This document shows, one piece after another, positions 9,604 to 17,868 of a DNA stretch of 64,000 nucleotides. Made by a program: the position numbers and the translations under genes. The stretch comes from Chrysochromulina parva (lineage: Eukaryota > Haptophyta > Prymnesiales > Chrysochromulinaceae). How positions within the stretch are numbered: the stretch's first letter is position 1; each line of letters begins with the position of its first letter. The stretch spans positions 1 through 64,000 of the forward strand of contig PJAB01000014.1 in the NCBI GenBank assembly GCA_002887195.1, read 5' to 3'. Below the pieces are notes generated by a model. That model made no database searches. It was not told the origin of the DNA and saw nothing but the letters and a program-made list of their open reading frames with translations.

Positions 9604-12213
9604 TTACCACCAACCTTGGCCGGGCTCCACCTGCTGAGCTCGTTCCGCAGCGCGCCACAGCGCATTTTTGGGCGGGCGTGGGCCGAGGACCTCCTGCCCC
9701 GCCGGGCGCGGTAGCGCTCGCTTGGGCTGCCCCGCTCGCGTCAGCAGCACCTTGGAAGCTCTGTCCCCTCGCCGCGTCTTCGACACCGCCCCCCGGGGGC
9801 TCAAGGGCTGCTGGCGGCGCGCTTCGAAGATCGGCGGGGGCGCCGTCCGTGTCGCTGGAGATGCGCGTAACGGACGAAAGCGCATTCCATCTGCCGAGCC
9901 CGGCGCGATGGTCGCCGACGGCGCGGGCGCCAGGTACGGCGCGGGCGCCTGCTGCGCATCCCTCCACTCCTGCTGCGCGGCCTCGGCGTATGGATCGGCG
10001 CGCGTTGGCGCCCCCGTCCCCTGCGGCGCCCCCCACTGCGGCGCCTGCTGCATGGCCCGCCACGCTTGCTGGGCTGCCTCCTGCGGCGACCACGACGGCG
10101 CCTCGTCCGACGACCAGCTCGCCACCGCTGCGGCTCGCACCGCTGCGGCTCGCGCCGCTGCGGCTCGCTCCGCCTCCCCTGCCGCTCGCTCCGCTGCAGC
10201 CTCGCGCGCCAACAGCCGTTCCGCGGACTCTCTTGCGGTGGCCCACGCGGCCGCGGACGCCGCCGAGCTCTGCTGCGGCGCGTAGCCATCCTGCGGCGTC
10301 TGCTGCCCATATGTAACGGCCGCCGTCGGGGTGGTGCTCGTCAGCGGCGAGGGCAGGCCACGCCCCTGCCACCAGCCGAGAGGGTCCAGCTTGAGGTTCT
10401 CGAGGCCCTCGAAGAAGATGGTCAGCGCGTCGCGCTTGAGGGGGTCTGCGCGCAGGGACTTCCATTGCCCAGGTGCTTGAGCGGATGCCGGCCAGGCCTG
10501 GGCGGGTGCCTGGCCCACTGGAGCTGACCATGCAGGGGACACTGCAGGGCGTTCGGGACGGCGCTGCGCACTCGGCTGCCTACCCAGCTCCGTCCCGAGC
10601 GCCCACGCCCCGCGCGTGAGCTCGCCCGGTGGGGCACCCCCCCCGAGTGTCTCCTCGATCGCCTCGCGAATGTAGTTCGGATTCTCGCGTGGCGGCGGCT
10701 TGCCCTCGGTCGCCGAAGCTGCTGACCGGCCGGAGACGGCCATTGCCAAGGCTTGGCCAGCAGCGAGCACGGAGAGGGCTGTGATGATCTGTGTGCTCGT
10801 GTCTTTCCAGTCGACCGGACCCACCTTGGCCGCCGTCTTGACCACGCTCGACGCCGCCTGGACCGCTAGCCCCGCCTGCTGCCGCGCCGCCGCCGCCTGC
10901 TTGCGGGCCTCCTCGGCCAGCTGCCGTGCCGCCGCCTCCTGCTCTCTCGCCGTCGTCTCGGCTTGCTTGGCGTCGGCGAGGGCGGCTTCAAGAGGCGCGC
11001 GCGCCGTCTCGAGGCTCGCCGCCGTCTCGGCGAGCAGCTTCTCCAGAGCGAGTCGCACCTCGGCCAGCTCGGCCTCCTTTGCGTTCACTCGCCTCTCAAG
11101 GACAGCTTGGACCTCCTCCAGCTGCGCCTCCTTCTCCGCCACCTGCTCTAGCAACGCCGCCTGCGCCTGCGCCGAGTGCGCTTCGGTCGTGGCCACCCTC
11201 GCCTCTAGGGCCGTCTGAGCAGCGACCAGGCTCGCCTTCTCCTCCTTGATCTTCGTCAGCTCCTCCTGCGCCGCCGCCAGCTGCGCCTCCTTCTCCGCCA
11301 CCTGCGAAAGGAGAGCCGCCTTCTCCTGGGACGAGTGCGCTTCGGTCGTGGCCACTCTCGCCTCGAGGGCCGTCTGAGCCGCGACCAGGCTCGCCTTCTC
11401 CTCCTGATTCTTGCGCAGCTCCTCCTGCGCCGCCGCCAGCTGCGCTTCCTTCTTGCCCACCGTCTTCTGCAGCGCCGCCTGCGCCTCCTGCGCCTCCTGC
11501 GACTGCACCTCCGGCGGCGACAACTCCTCCTTCTCGGCTTCCCTCGTCTCGAGAGACGCCTGTGCCGCCGACGCTCTTGCCTGTGCGAGCTGGGCCTTCT
11601 TCTCGGCCACCTTTCTCTCTAGGGCGCTCTGAGCCTCCGATCGCTGCGCTTCCTTCTCCGCCAGCTTCTCCGCCAGCTTCTGCTTCAAGGCCGCCTGCTC
11701 GGCCTCCAGGTCCTTGACCGTGCCGGACATCGAGCTGAGCTGTGTCGCATAGGCCGCCTCGTTTGATTTGAGCTTGGCGGCGTAGGCCACCTCCGCCGCG
11801 GCTAGTCTCTCGGCGGCCAGTTTCTCGGCCGCCTCCGCCGCGGCCACGTTGTCCAATGCAATCTTGGCAACCTGTTCGGCCTTCTCCGCCACCGTCTTTT
11901 GGGTCTTGCTAAGCTCGATCGCCTGGGTAACCACGTCTGCCCCGATAGTATTGACGTCGGCGCTTGCAGGTATGCCGCTCATAGAGAGCAGCCCGATGAC
12001 TCCCGCGCCGACAGCGCCGGCGACGAAGCCCGCAAAGGTCCGCTTAGCCACCCGCTTCTCGTACGCTTCCAGTTTGTTGAGCTTGTCCTCGCGAAACTCC
12101 TCGATCATGACGGGCGCGGTGGCGCGGGTGGCTGCGATGGCCGCCGGAGCCCGTGGTAGCCCCGGGCTGAACGGGTGAAAACTCTGGGCCACGAGGAGGA
12201 CCATAGGCAGCAT
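9604..12213 (-). CDS. Plastid-type leader plus long coiled-coil protein
   Basis: An 869-residue reading frame if begun at the ATG at 12213. That start gives a hydrophobic stretch MLPMVLLVAQSF followed by a Pro/Ala/Arg-rich segment, the pattern of a bipartite secondary-plastid leader; the in-frame extension upstream looks like untranslated sequence. A membrane-like segment follows (residues about 60-80, AGFVAGAVGAGVIGLLS), then roughly 380 residues of Ala/Glu/Lys/Gln coiled coil with a 53-residue internal duplication, a second hydrophobic stretch near 470-492, and a Pro/Gln/Ala-rich C-terminal third ending GQGWW. An envelope- or thylakoid-anchored scaffold is plausible. I recognise no family; the coiled coil will give spurious similarity to myosin tails and similar proteins. 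Confidence 0.7.
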   Translation of the reverse strand: MLPMVLLVAQSFHPFSPGLPRAPAAIAATRATAPVMIEEFREDKLNKLEAYEKRVAKRTFAGFVAGAVGAGVIGLLSMSGIPASADVNTIGADVVTQAIELSKTQKTVAEKAEQVAKIALDNVAAAEAAEKLAAERLAAAEVAYAAKLKSNEAAYATQLSSMSGTVKDLEAEQAALKQKLAEKLAEKEAQRSEAQSALERKVAEKKAQLAQARASAAQASLETREAEKEELSPPEVQSQEAQEAQAALQKTVGKKEAQLAAAQEELRKNQEEKASLVAAQTALEARVATTEAHSSQEKAALLSQVAEKEAQLAAAQEELTKIKEEKASLVAAQTALEARVATTEAHSAQAQAALLEQVAEKEAQLEEVQAVLERRVNAKEAELAEVRLALEKLLAETAASLETARAPLEAALADAKQAETTAREQEAAARQLAEEARKQAAAARQQAGLAVQAASSVVKTAAKVGPVDWKDTSTQIITALSVLAAGQALAMAVSGRSAASATEGKPPPRENPNYIREAIEETLGGGAPPGELTRGAWALGTELGRQPSAQRRPERPAVSPAWSAPVGQAPAQAWPASAQAPGQWKSLRADPLKRDALTIFFEGLENLKLDPLGWWQGRGLPSPLTSTTPTAAVTYGQQTPQDGYAPQQSSAASAAAWATARESAERLLAREAAAERAAGEAERAAAARAAAVRAAAVASWSSDEAPSWSPQEAAQQAWRAMQQAPQWGAPQGTGAPTRADPYAEAAQQEWRDAQQAPAPYLAPAPSATIAPGSADGMRFRPLRASPATRTAPPPIFEARRQQPLSPRGAVSKTRRGDRASKVLLTRAGQPKRALPRPAGQEVLGPRPPKNALWRAAERAQQVEPGQGWW
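11180..11497 (-). repeat. 159-bp in-frame tandem duplication in coiled coil
   Basis: Two units starting at 11180 and 11339, 159 bases (53 codons) apart, share most bases; both encode EEKASLVAAQTALEARVATT. The length is a multiple of three, so the coiled coil was lengthened without frame loss. Confidence 0.85.
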
Positions 12214-12511
12214 CTTGATGAGAGGCTTCAGATGATGACGCACATGGAAGCTTTGCGGCCCTTCGCTACAGAAAATCTGAACCGCATGAGATTGGAGATC
12301 TTGAACAACATGAGGGAGGTTTGGTGGTGCGATTCCGGGTGAAATCTGTCTATGGACGCCCTGCCGCGTGGTCAGTCCATGCAGACCCTTTTTCGTATGT
12401 TTTTGTGAAGCGGGATCCCACCCCTCGCCTTTACAGGGTCGTGAGGCGAACTGCCCTTTTGGCGCGGCGGCGAGCTGTGCGCCCGCTCCACGTCGAAGCT
12501 GACGCTGCGCC

Positions 12512-12940
12512 ATGGACGGCGAGGAGGGCGACGACGAGGGGTCGCGTCCTCCTCCCCCGGTGGTCGTGCCTCGAACGACTGCGGCCGCACGGTTGAACCA
12601 GACGCTTGAAGAGCGCCGTGCATGGGTCTCTTCGACAGCCAGCAATTCAGGAGGGCTGTCGCCGACAGGGTCCCAAGGGCAGGAGCCCAGCGTGAACCGG
12701 CTGCCGCTCAGAGAGGTCGTCCAACGCTGTCTCGACGACTGGGGAATTCAGTCTGACTCGTCGGAAGATGACGACGACTTCTGCGGCTGGCGTGTTGGCA
12801 GCAGAGCACTGCCGCTGCCTGGCGAGCCTTGGCCCTTGCCCGGCGCTGGCCTACCACCTCCGCCCGCGCGCAGGCCGAGCTTAGGTGCTGGCGGCAGCGG
12901 CCGGCCACCCGGGAGGCTAAAAAGCTGCCTGCTGCAATAA
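12512..12940 (+). CDS. Small hypothetical acidic/proline-rich protein
   Basis: A 142-residue frame with ATG at 12512 in good context, divergent from the plastid-type coiled-coil gene 298 bases away. The middle part is protein-like: a helix around LEERRAWVSS, then LPLREVVQRCLDDWGI and an acidic run SDSSEDDDD. The rest is Pro/Gly-rich. I do not recognise it. It could be a real small gene or a chance frame in GC-rich DNA; the helical and acidic core is the main argument for coding. Confidence 0.4.
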   Translation: MDGEEGDDEGSRPPPPVVVPRTTAAARLNQTLEERRAWVSSTASNSGGLSPTGSQGQEPSVNRLPLREVVQRCLDDWGIQSDSSEDDDDFCGWRVGSRALPLPGEPWPLPGAGLPPPPARRPSLGAGGSGRPPGRLKSCLLQ

Positions 12941-13566
12941 CCACGACCGTGCGCTGTTGCGCACTTGCTGCGTGTGGCCCGCAGCAGACGAGAGAGAACG
13001 CTTGAAGTTACTACGTGCATGCTCTAACCAGAACTATACCATACTGTACTGGGTGTCCGGGTGTTAACACCCACGATACTATTTCAGAGTATATTATTCT
13101 GAGGGGTCTTCTGCAGGCGACCGGCCGAGCCGCCACACACGACGCACAGGCTGTGACACAGGCGGGGCCCCACCGGCCCACCGCCCGCGTCGACGCACGA
13201 CGGCGTAAGCGGTTTAACGTCCGCGAACGCGCCCCAACCGGCGAGCCCGGACGGGCCCGAGAGCGACCTCGCTCGACCGGTTCGCCCTCCGCCATGTCCC
13301 TGGAGACGAGAGAGACGCCACGCGAGATTTGCGATGCACGCTCGGGCTCGCCGTTCGCGTCATCCGGTCTCTCCCCAGACACTGATGACACTCAGCACCG
13401 GGCACGCTCCATCGCGCGCATCGGTCCAGAAACCGGCCCAGCGTCCCCACGAGAGTCTCCCAACACGCCAGACGCGGCTCGCGGGCACCCATACGCGCCC
13501 GGCATGCCGACCGTCTACGGGGAAACCCTACTATCTGGACTATCTGGTTCGGAGGCAAATTTGGTC
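12941..13566. other. Intergenic region, nothing recognised
   Basis: About 625 bases between the 3' ends of flanking genes. It includes open frames of up to about 220 codons, but their composition (Arg/Pro/Thr, no domains) looks like GC-driven chance. Confidence 0.35.
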
Positions 13567-15090
13567 TCAGTGGCGATGTTCGCGATGGACCGACAGTGGA
13601 TCCGGTTTGTCACTGTCACTGGATCCAGGCTTGATCGCCGCTCGGCTATTGTGCCAGGACGGATGGTAGGCTCCGTCGAGCGATGAAGGATTCAATCCGG
13701 AGCGTGGCGGTTCACGAGATTCCACAGGCATCTGGCAATACTCGAGCGTGTAGGACGTCTCGCGCCCGTCGGCCGACCGGCTATTCTGCTGCATGCCAAA
13801 GGGCTGCCTCAACGTGCGCGTGTAGTAGGAGAGGACGAAAGGCTGCTTGTCCGCGCCGATGACATGTTGCGAAATCTTCGGATCGGGCTCGCGACCATCG
13901 TACATCGTGCACACATACGACTTGCCCTCGGCCGGTGCCCACGAGCCGTCCGCACGACGGGTTGGGCCCGCCGTTGCTGGACGCCCAATACGACGCTCCG
14001 GCGGCGCGCTCGCCGGTGCGTATGGCTCCTTAGTGATAAGGGGCTGGCCCGGCGGGAAATGGCTGTATGGGTGGAAGAAACTCTTCGCCGGGCGGGCCGA
14101 GCTTGGGCGCTGCGGCGGCGGCTGGGGCTGGTGCTGCCGCGCCGAGCGAGCCGAGCAGGGGCGCTTTGACGGCGGAGGATGGGGATGGGGATGCTGCAGC
14201 TGCTGCTGCTTCTGCTCAAGCTCGCGCCACTGCTGCTCGAGTCGCTCATCGAGCTGCTGCTGATGCTGATGATGATGATGATGGGCATCAGGCGCAATGG
14301 CGGCCGGAGCTTGGGTCGCTGGCGTCGCTGTTGGATCGGAAAATTGCACTGCCCTGCTCGCGGCTGCGTCGACGGCGGGGCGTGGGGACGTACTCGTAGG
14401 TGGTGGTGCTGCTGCCGCCCGTTGCGAGTACAACTCCTTCTTCAGCTGAGTATATGCGTCGTACTTGCTACAGAGGTACTCCCTCACGTCACGCCGCAGA
14501 GCTGCCGACGGAGGGGCTTGCTCCGGCGCGAGGAGTCCCTGCTCGAGGAGCAGTGCGCGCAGCTTTGCGATACGCTTCTCATGCTTGGCGAGTTTCAGGA
14601 GCTGATCGCGTATCTCATACGTTGTGCTGTCGTCATAGACATGCGGGCGAGCCAGCTGCTGCACATCGAAAGCGTTGGGTTGGCCCCAAGGTGGCTGTGT
14701 GGTGGTTGCGGCGCGGCCGGTGCCTGGCTTCTTCTCGAAGAGGTGCCCTTCCTTGCCGCCCCGCATCATGAGCATGTCGGAATTACAAGCATCATATCCA
14801 TTGACCCAGGTGCGAGCGGGCGTCGGCACGTAGGCGACGGTCACCGTGGGACTCCTTGCCCAGCCCGACCGTGGCCAAGGTATCCCTGGAGCCCCGCCTG
14901 GAAAAAATTCTTTGGAGTTTGGTGATACTCCTTCGACGAGTATCGCAGAGGCGGAGTCGGGGGCGGCAGCTTTTGCGGCTTGACTTCCTTGGGGTCCGGG
15001 GCCTTGTTTGCCTTCTCCCACACCCCGCGCTTGCGGCGCAGCGCGCGCAGCAGCTCTTCGACCAGCTCCTCCCTGGCCGTGATGTCCCAT
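13567..15090 (-). CDS. His/Gln-rich protein, possibly axonemal; 5' end uncertain
   Basis: The frame ending at 13567 is clearly protein-like from about 14850 down: YVPTPART, then EIRDQLLKLAKHEKRIAKLRALL, a helix SKYDAYTQLKKELYSQ, a poly-His/Gln stretch, and RPSSAR/RPATAG-type basic repeats. C-terminal parts such as SYVCTMYDGREPDPKISQHV look conserved. RPxSAR repeats and the YVPTP motif recall flagella-associated proteins, but that is a guess. The 5' end is unsafe: between about 15100 and 14850 a different frame reads ETERAKTDFIWDITAREEL followed by LVEELLRALRRKRGVWEKAN, which is far more protein-like than the same bases in this frame. A frameshift, sequence error or unseen intron lies near 14850-14900. 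The ATG at 15090 is the first in this frame but may not be the real start. Confidence 0.65.
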   Translation of the reverse strand: MGHHGQGGAGRRAAARAAPQARGVGEGKQGPGPQGSQAAKAAAPDSASAILVEGVSPNSKEFFPGGAPGIPWPRSGWARSPTVTVAYVPTPARTWVNGYDACNSDMLMMRGGKEGHLFEKKPGTGRAATTTQPPWGQPNAFDVQQLARPHVYDDSTTYEIRDQLLKLAKHEKRIAKLRALLLEQGLLAPEQAPPSAALRRDVREYLCSKYDAYTQLKKELYSQRAAAAPPPTSTSPRPAVDAAASRAVQFSDPTATPATQAPAAIAPDAHHHHHQHQQQLDERLEQQWRELEQKQQQLQHPHPHPPPSKRPCSARSARQHQPQPPPQRPSSARPAKSFFHPYSHFPPGQPLITKEPYAPASAPPERRIGRPATAGPTRRADGSWAPAEGKSYVCTMYDGREPDPKISQHVIGADKQPFVLSYYTRTLRQPFGMQQNSRSADGRETSYTLEYCQMPVESREPPRSGLNPSSLDGAYHPSWHNSRAAIKPGSSDSDKPDPLSVHREHRH

Positions 15091-15824
15091 ATGAAATCTG
15101 TTTTTGCACGTTCTGTTTCTTCGAGAAGTCCGCAAACTTGAGCCGAGTTTAGTCAAGTCAAGTCAAGTCAAGTCACTTGACTGGACTTAGCCGAGTTTAG
15201 ATGGTTTGACTTTCTCGGTGCGGCGAAACACAATTGGGAAAACAAGGGGGGATTCAACTGGATGTTCGGTGGTCTACATGTACCTGCAGGAGCAGAGGAG
15301 CTCGTGTGCAGGACCACGGAGAGTTAGAGCGACCGCCGTTGACCACCGTGGTAGCGCTGCGTCCTGCGAGCGCCACGCGTTGACGCGTTGCCCAACCAGA
15401 CCCGTACATGTAGATATAAAGTCTGGTGGGAGCCGTGGGACCGACAGGCGCAGTGCAGCGCTCCCCGCTACATGTAGCCACGAACCATTGAGACCCTAGA
15501 TGGATTTGCCTGGCACGTCAGCAGCCTAGCTTCAAGCTTGGAGCGTGCGGCACACTCTACACATGTATATAAACAGAAAACAGTGAACACCTCCCTTGGA
15601 CTAGAACTTCGAACGAGCCACCGACGGCCTCCCCCAGGCATTCAGTCACAAGGAGTAGAATGTTTTGGAGCTTGAAGTTTTTGCTCTAGCTTCACGCACT
15701 CCCTTTTCTTCACGTTCACGTCCAATTTGTTCAGCCCCATCTCCCCTGGCCCAAAATCGCGTCCTGAATCGATCCCAGCGTTCGTGCGCCGTCCGTGCGT
15801 GCCGCTCGTCAGCGCCAGCGCCTC
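15091..15824. other. Divergent intergenic region with pentamer repeat
   Basis: About 730 bases between divergent genes. At 15151-15180 a pentamer AGTCA is repeated about five times, and the string AGCCGAGTTTAG occurs on both sides of it (about 15141 and 15189), so the pentamer block sits in a short direct repeat. Several TATAAA-like strings (about 15413 and 15567) are candidate promoter elements for the plus-strand PDZ gene. No other gene is seen. Confidence 0.4.
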
Positions 15825-16445
15825 ATGGCACCTCTTTCCAGGTCTGCTACCGCGAATGTCCCCAGCAGCCTGGAAGCGACGAGCAGCTCAGCGAATGCCA
15901 CCAAGATCGCCAAGGTCTCCGTGCGTCGCGTGGCCGGCCAGCCTTTTGGCGTCATGCTGTCTGACCCTGAGAAGTCGATCACCGTGACCGGCGTCCAACT
16001 TGCCTACTTAGGAGCGGGCGTGTTCGCGAAGGCGGGCCTGCAAAAGAGGGATGTGCTCATTAGCATTAATGGTAAGCCGTGCGATCAAGGTCACGAGGCG
16101 GCCAGCAAGCAGCTCAGCGCGATCGTTGGCGAGGTGATCGTTACCGTCTATCGGCCGCCACCCACTCGATCATTGACCAACAGCGTCTTGAGCGTCTTCT
16201 CGAGGAAATCCGACGACTCGGTCGGGTTTACGCCAACGGCGGTTTCGGCGGCGGAGGAGGAAGTGAGACGGGAGGAAGCGGCCAAGTTGCTGCAGGCACA
16301 CCTTCGTGGCCACAAAGCGCGGGCATCTATGCCCGACGGGGAGATGCCCGACGGGAAGATGCCCGCCTTCATCGGTGCGCCCGCCTCCATGCCCGGCTGG
16401 CTTGCACGCTGTCTCGCGCCGTGCCTCGGCGGCGGCAAGAGGTGA
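15825..16445 (+). CDS. PDZ domain protein with IQ motif
   Basis: About 206 residues from the ATG at 15825; the frame is open further upstream but without an ATG. A PDZ domain covers roughly residues 25-110: carboxylate-binding-loop-like QPFGVMLSD, then GAGVFAKAGLQKRDVLISIN with the usual DxIxxING pattern, and a helix HEAASKQLSAI. After a Ser-rich linker comes an IQ-like helix AAKLLQAHLRGHKAR, then a Met-Pro-Asp-Gly repeat, and a C-terminus WLARCLAPCLGGGKR whose cysteines could be acylated. It is probably a small scaffold that binds peptide C-termini and calmodulin at a membrane. Intronless. Confidence 0.8.
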   Translation: MAPLSRSATANVPSSLEATSSSANATKIAKVSVRRVAGQPFGVMLSDPEKSITVTGVQLAYLGAGVFAKAGLQKRDVLISINGKPCDQGHEAASKQLSAIVGEVIVTVYRPPPTRSLTNSVLSVFSRKSDDSVGFTPTAVSAAEEEVRREEAAKLLQAHLRGHKARASMPDGEMPDGKMPAFIGAPASMPGWLARCLAPCLGGGKR

Positions 16446-17113
16446 AGGAGCGCCTATGGCTTCCGAGTTCCCAATTTCAAATTTGAAGGACGGGCTCCTG
16501 CCTTCCCTTTCCTGGGTCACGGTCGACGGTACACGGTGGCCGGTGGGCTCTGCTTATTTCAGTTTGCGTGCCGTGGTGGTGTGGTGCTAAACGTGATGCT
16601 GCAGTACTCGCTGCAATCATCGATGGTCATCGCATGCACAGCGTCGCATGAACGCGTTGCCTCTGAACGCGGGCGTGTGTACGGAACGGAATGACGCGGC
16701 TACCAAGTTACCATCGCGAGCGCATCGGCTACGCGGTAACTATGGCGGTCGTCGTGTCCCTGTGCTTAACCGCCGGTGCGAGCCGGCGCGGGTGCGTCGG
16801 GTGGGTGTGTTAGCACTGAACACGGACTTAGTGTTGCTGGCGGACTATCTCGCGTTCGGTTGGGGCGTTCCGGACCCGGTCATCGAATTGGGTCGCTCCC
16901 GTGTGAGAGTGAGAATTACAAGAGAATTACTAACATACCGGCGAGACACGCAGCACAGCGGTGACAGCTGCGCACTGGCCCGTACCCGGGGCCCGGGCTC
17001 GACGTCCGGCGCGGCCCTGTCATGGCCCGTCCTGGGGGCGTGCGTACCACACAATGTTGTTACATAGTAGTAATATGACAGCGTGCCAATCAGTGCTCGA
17101 ATGAGCGTTAGCA
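16446..17113. other. Convergent intergenic region
   Basis: About 670 bases between the 3' ends of the PDZ gene and the small plastid-type gene. No repeat, RNA gene or protein-like frame recognised. Confidence 0.35.
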
Positions 17114-17539
17114 TCAACGAGGGAAAACGCTAGCCGGAGAAGTTGCTGCCTTCGCAGCTTGTCGCGCGGCAGCGGCCTCCTCATAGCCAGGCGGCTGCGG
17201 GTAGAAGGAACGCTGGGCTGCGCCAATCTTCTGTGCAGTTTCATCGTCTAGACCGCCACCGAAAACGAGTGCTCCGATGACAACTGCCCAAATCACCTTC
17301 GACTCATTCTCTCCGATCCCAAGACTGCCACGCCGGTAACCATCCGTATCCGTTGAGCCGAGGCCGGCAAAGTCCAGGCTAGACGAGCTCAACTTCTTCT
17401 TTTGCACAGGCTTCTTGGCCATTGCGACTATGGCATGTGCGCGTGCCGTCGGTGCCATCGCCGCTCTTGTTAGTGCATAGGACGAAACCGTCGGGAAGAA
17501 GAGCAGGAGCACTGCCGGCAGGACTGACAGGAATTGCAT
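17114..17539 (-). CDS. Small plastid-targeted membrane protein, unknown
   Basis: With the ATG at 17539 the product is 141 residues. It starts MQFLSVLPAVLLLFFPTVSS, a strong signal peptide, followed by ALTRAAMAPTARAHA and a Lys-rich stretch, a typical bipartite leader for a secondary plastid. The mature part has one membrane span (VIWAVVIGALVFGGG) followed by an acidic turn and a soluble tail with FYPQPPGYEEAAAARQ. Size and layout resemble small single-span thylakoid proteins such as photosystem subunits, but I see no motif that assigns it. The in-frame upstream ATG would hide the signal peptide, so 17539 is preferred. Confidence 0.65.
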   Translation of the reverse strand: MQFLSVLPAVLLLFFPTVSSYALTRAAMAPTARAHAIVAMAKKPVQKKKLSSSSLDFAGLGSTDTDGYRRGSLGIGENESKVIWAVVIGALVFGGGLDDETAQKIGAAQRSFYPQPPGYEEAAAARQAAKAATSPASVFPR

Positions 17540-17868
17540 GAAAATTTTCAGAACGAGAGCTTTGCGCCGGTCCCTGCGCGGGTTGTCACACTCGTGGGCC
17601 CCCACGAGAGCGCCCACGAGTGCGGTACCGGGTACGTTTTAGGAAATGACCTTTACACGCGAAGTACGTAAATGAACGGTCCGATCGCAGGAGCTGCGGC
17701 GTGCGTACGCTCACGGCACGCAGTGTCGAGTAGCCGGATTCCCGGAATGGACCAAACTTCCGGTAGTTTCCGAATAGTCTGAACCCGACAACATAACTTT
17801 TCTCCCACCGCGGAACGGACCCACTCGCGTCCATCCAGCCACACTGCAAAGCGCGGTGCGTGCAGCAC
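17540..17868. other. Divergent intergenic region
   Basis: About 330 bases between two divergent starts; presumably holds both promoters. No clear element seen. Confidence 0.35.

Noticed and set aside
13015..13686. Plus-strand frame of about 220 codons
   Set aside because: No domain, overlaps the neighbouring gene's 3' end, and composition is typical of chance frames in GC-rich DNA.
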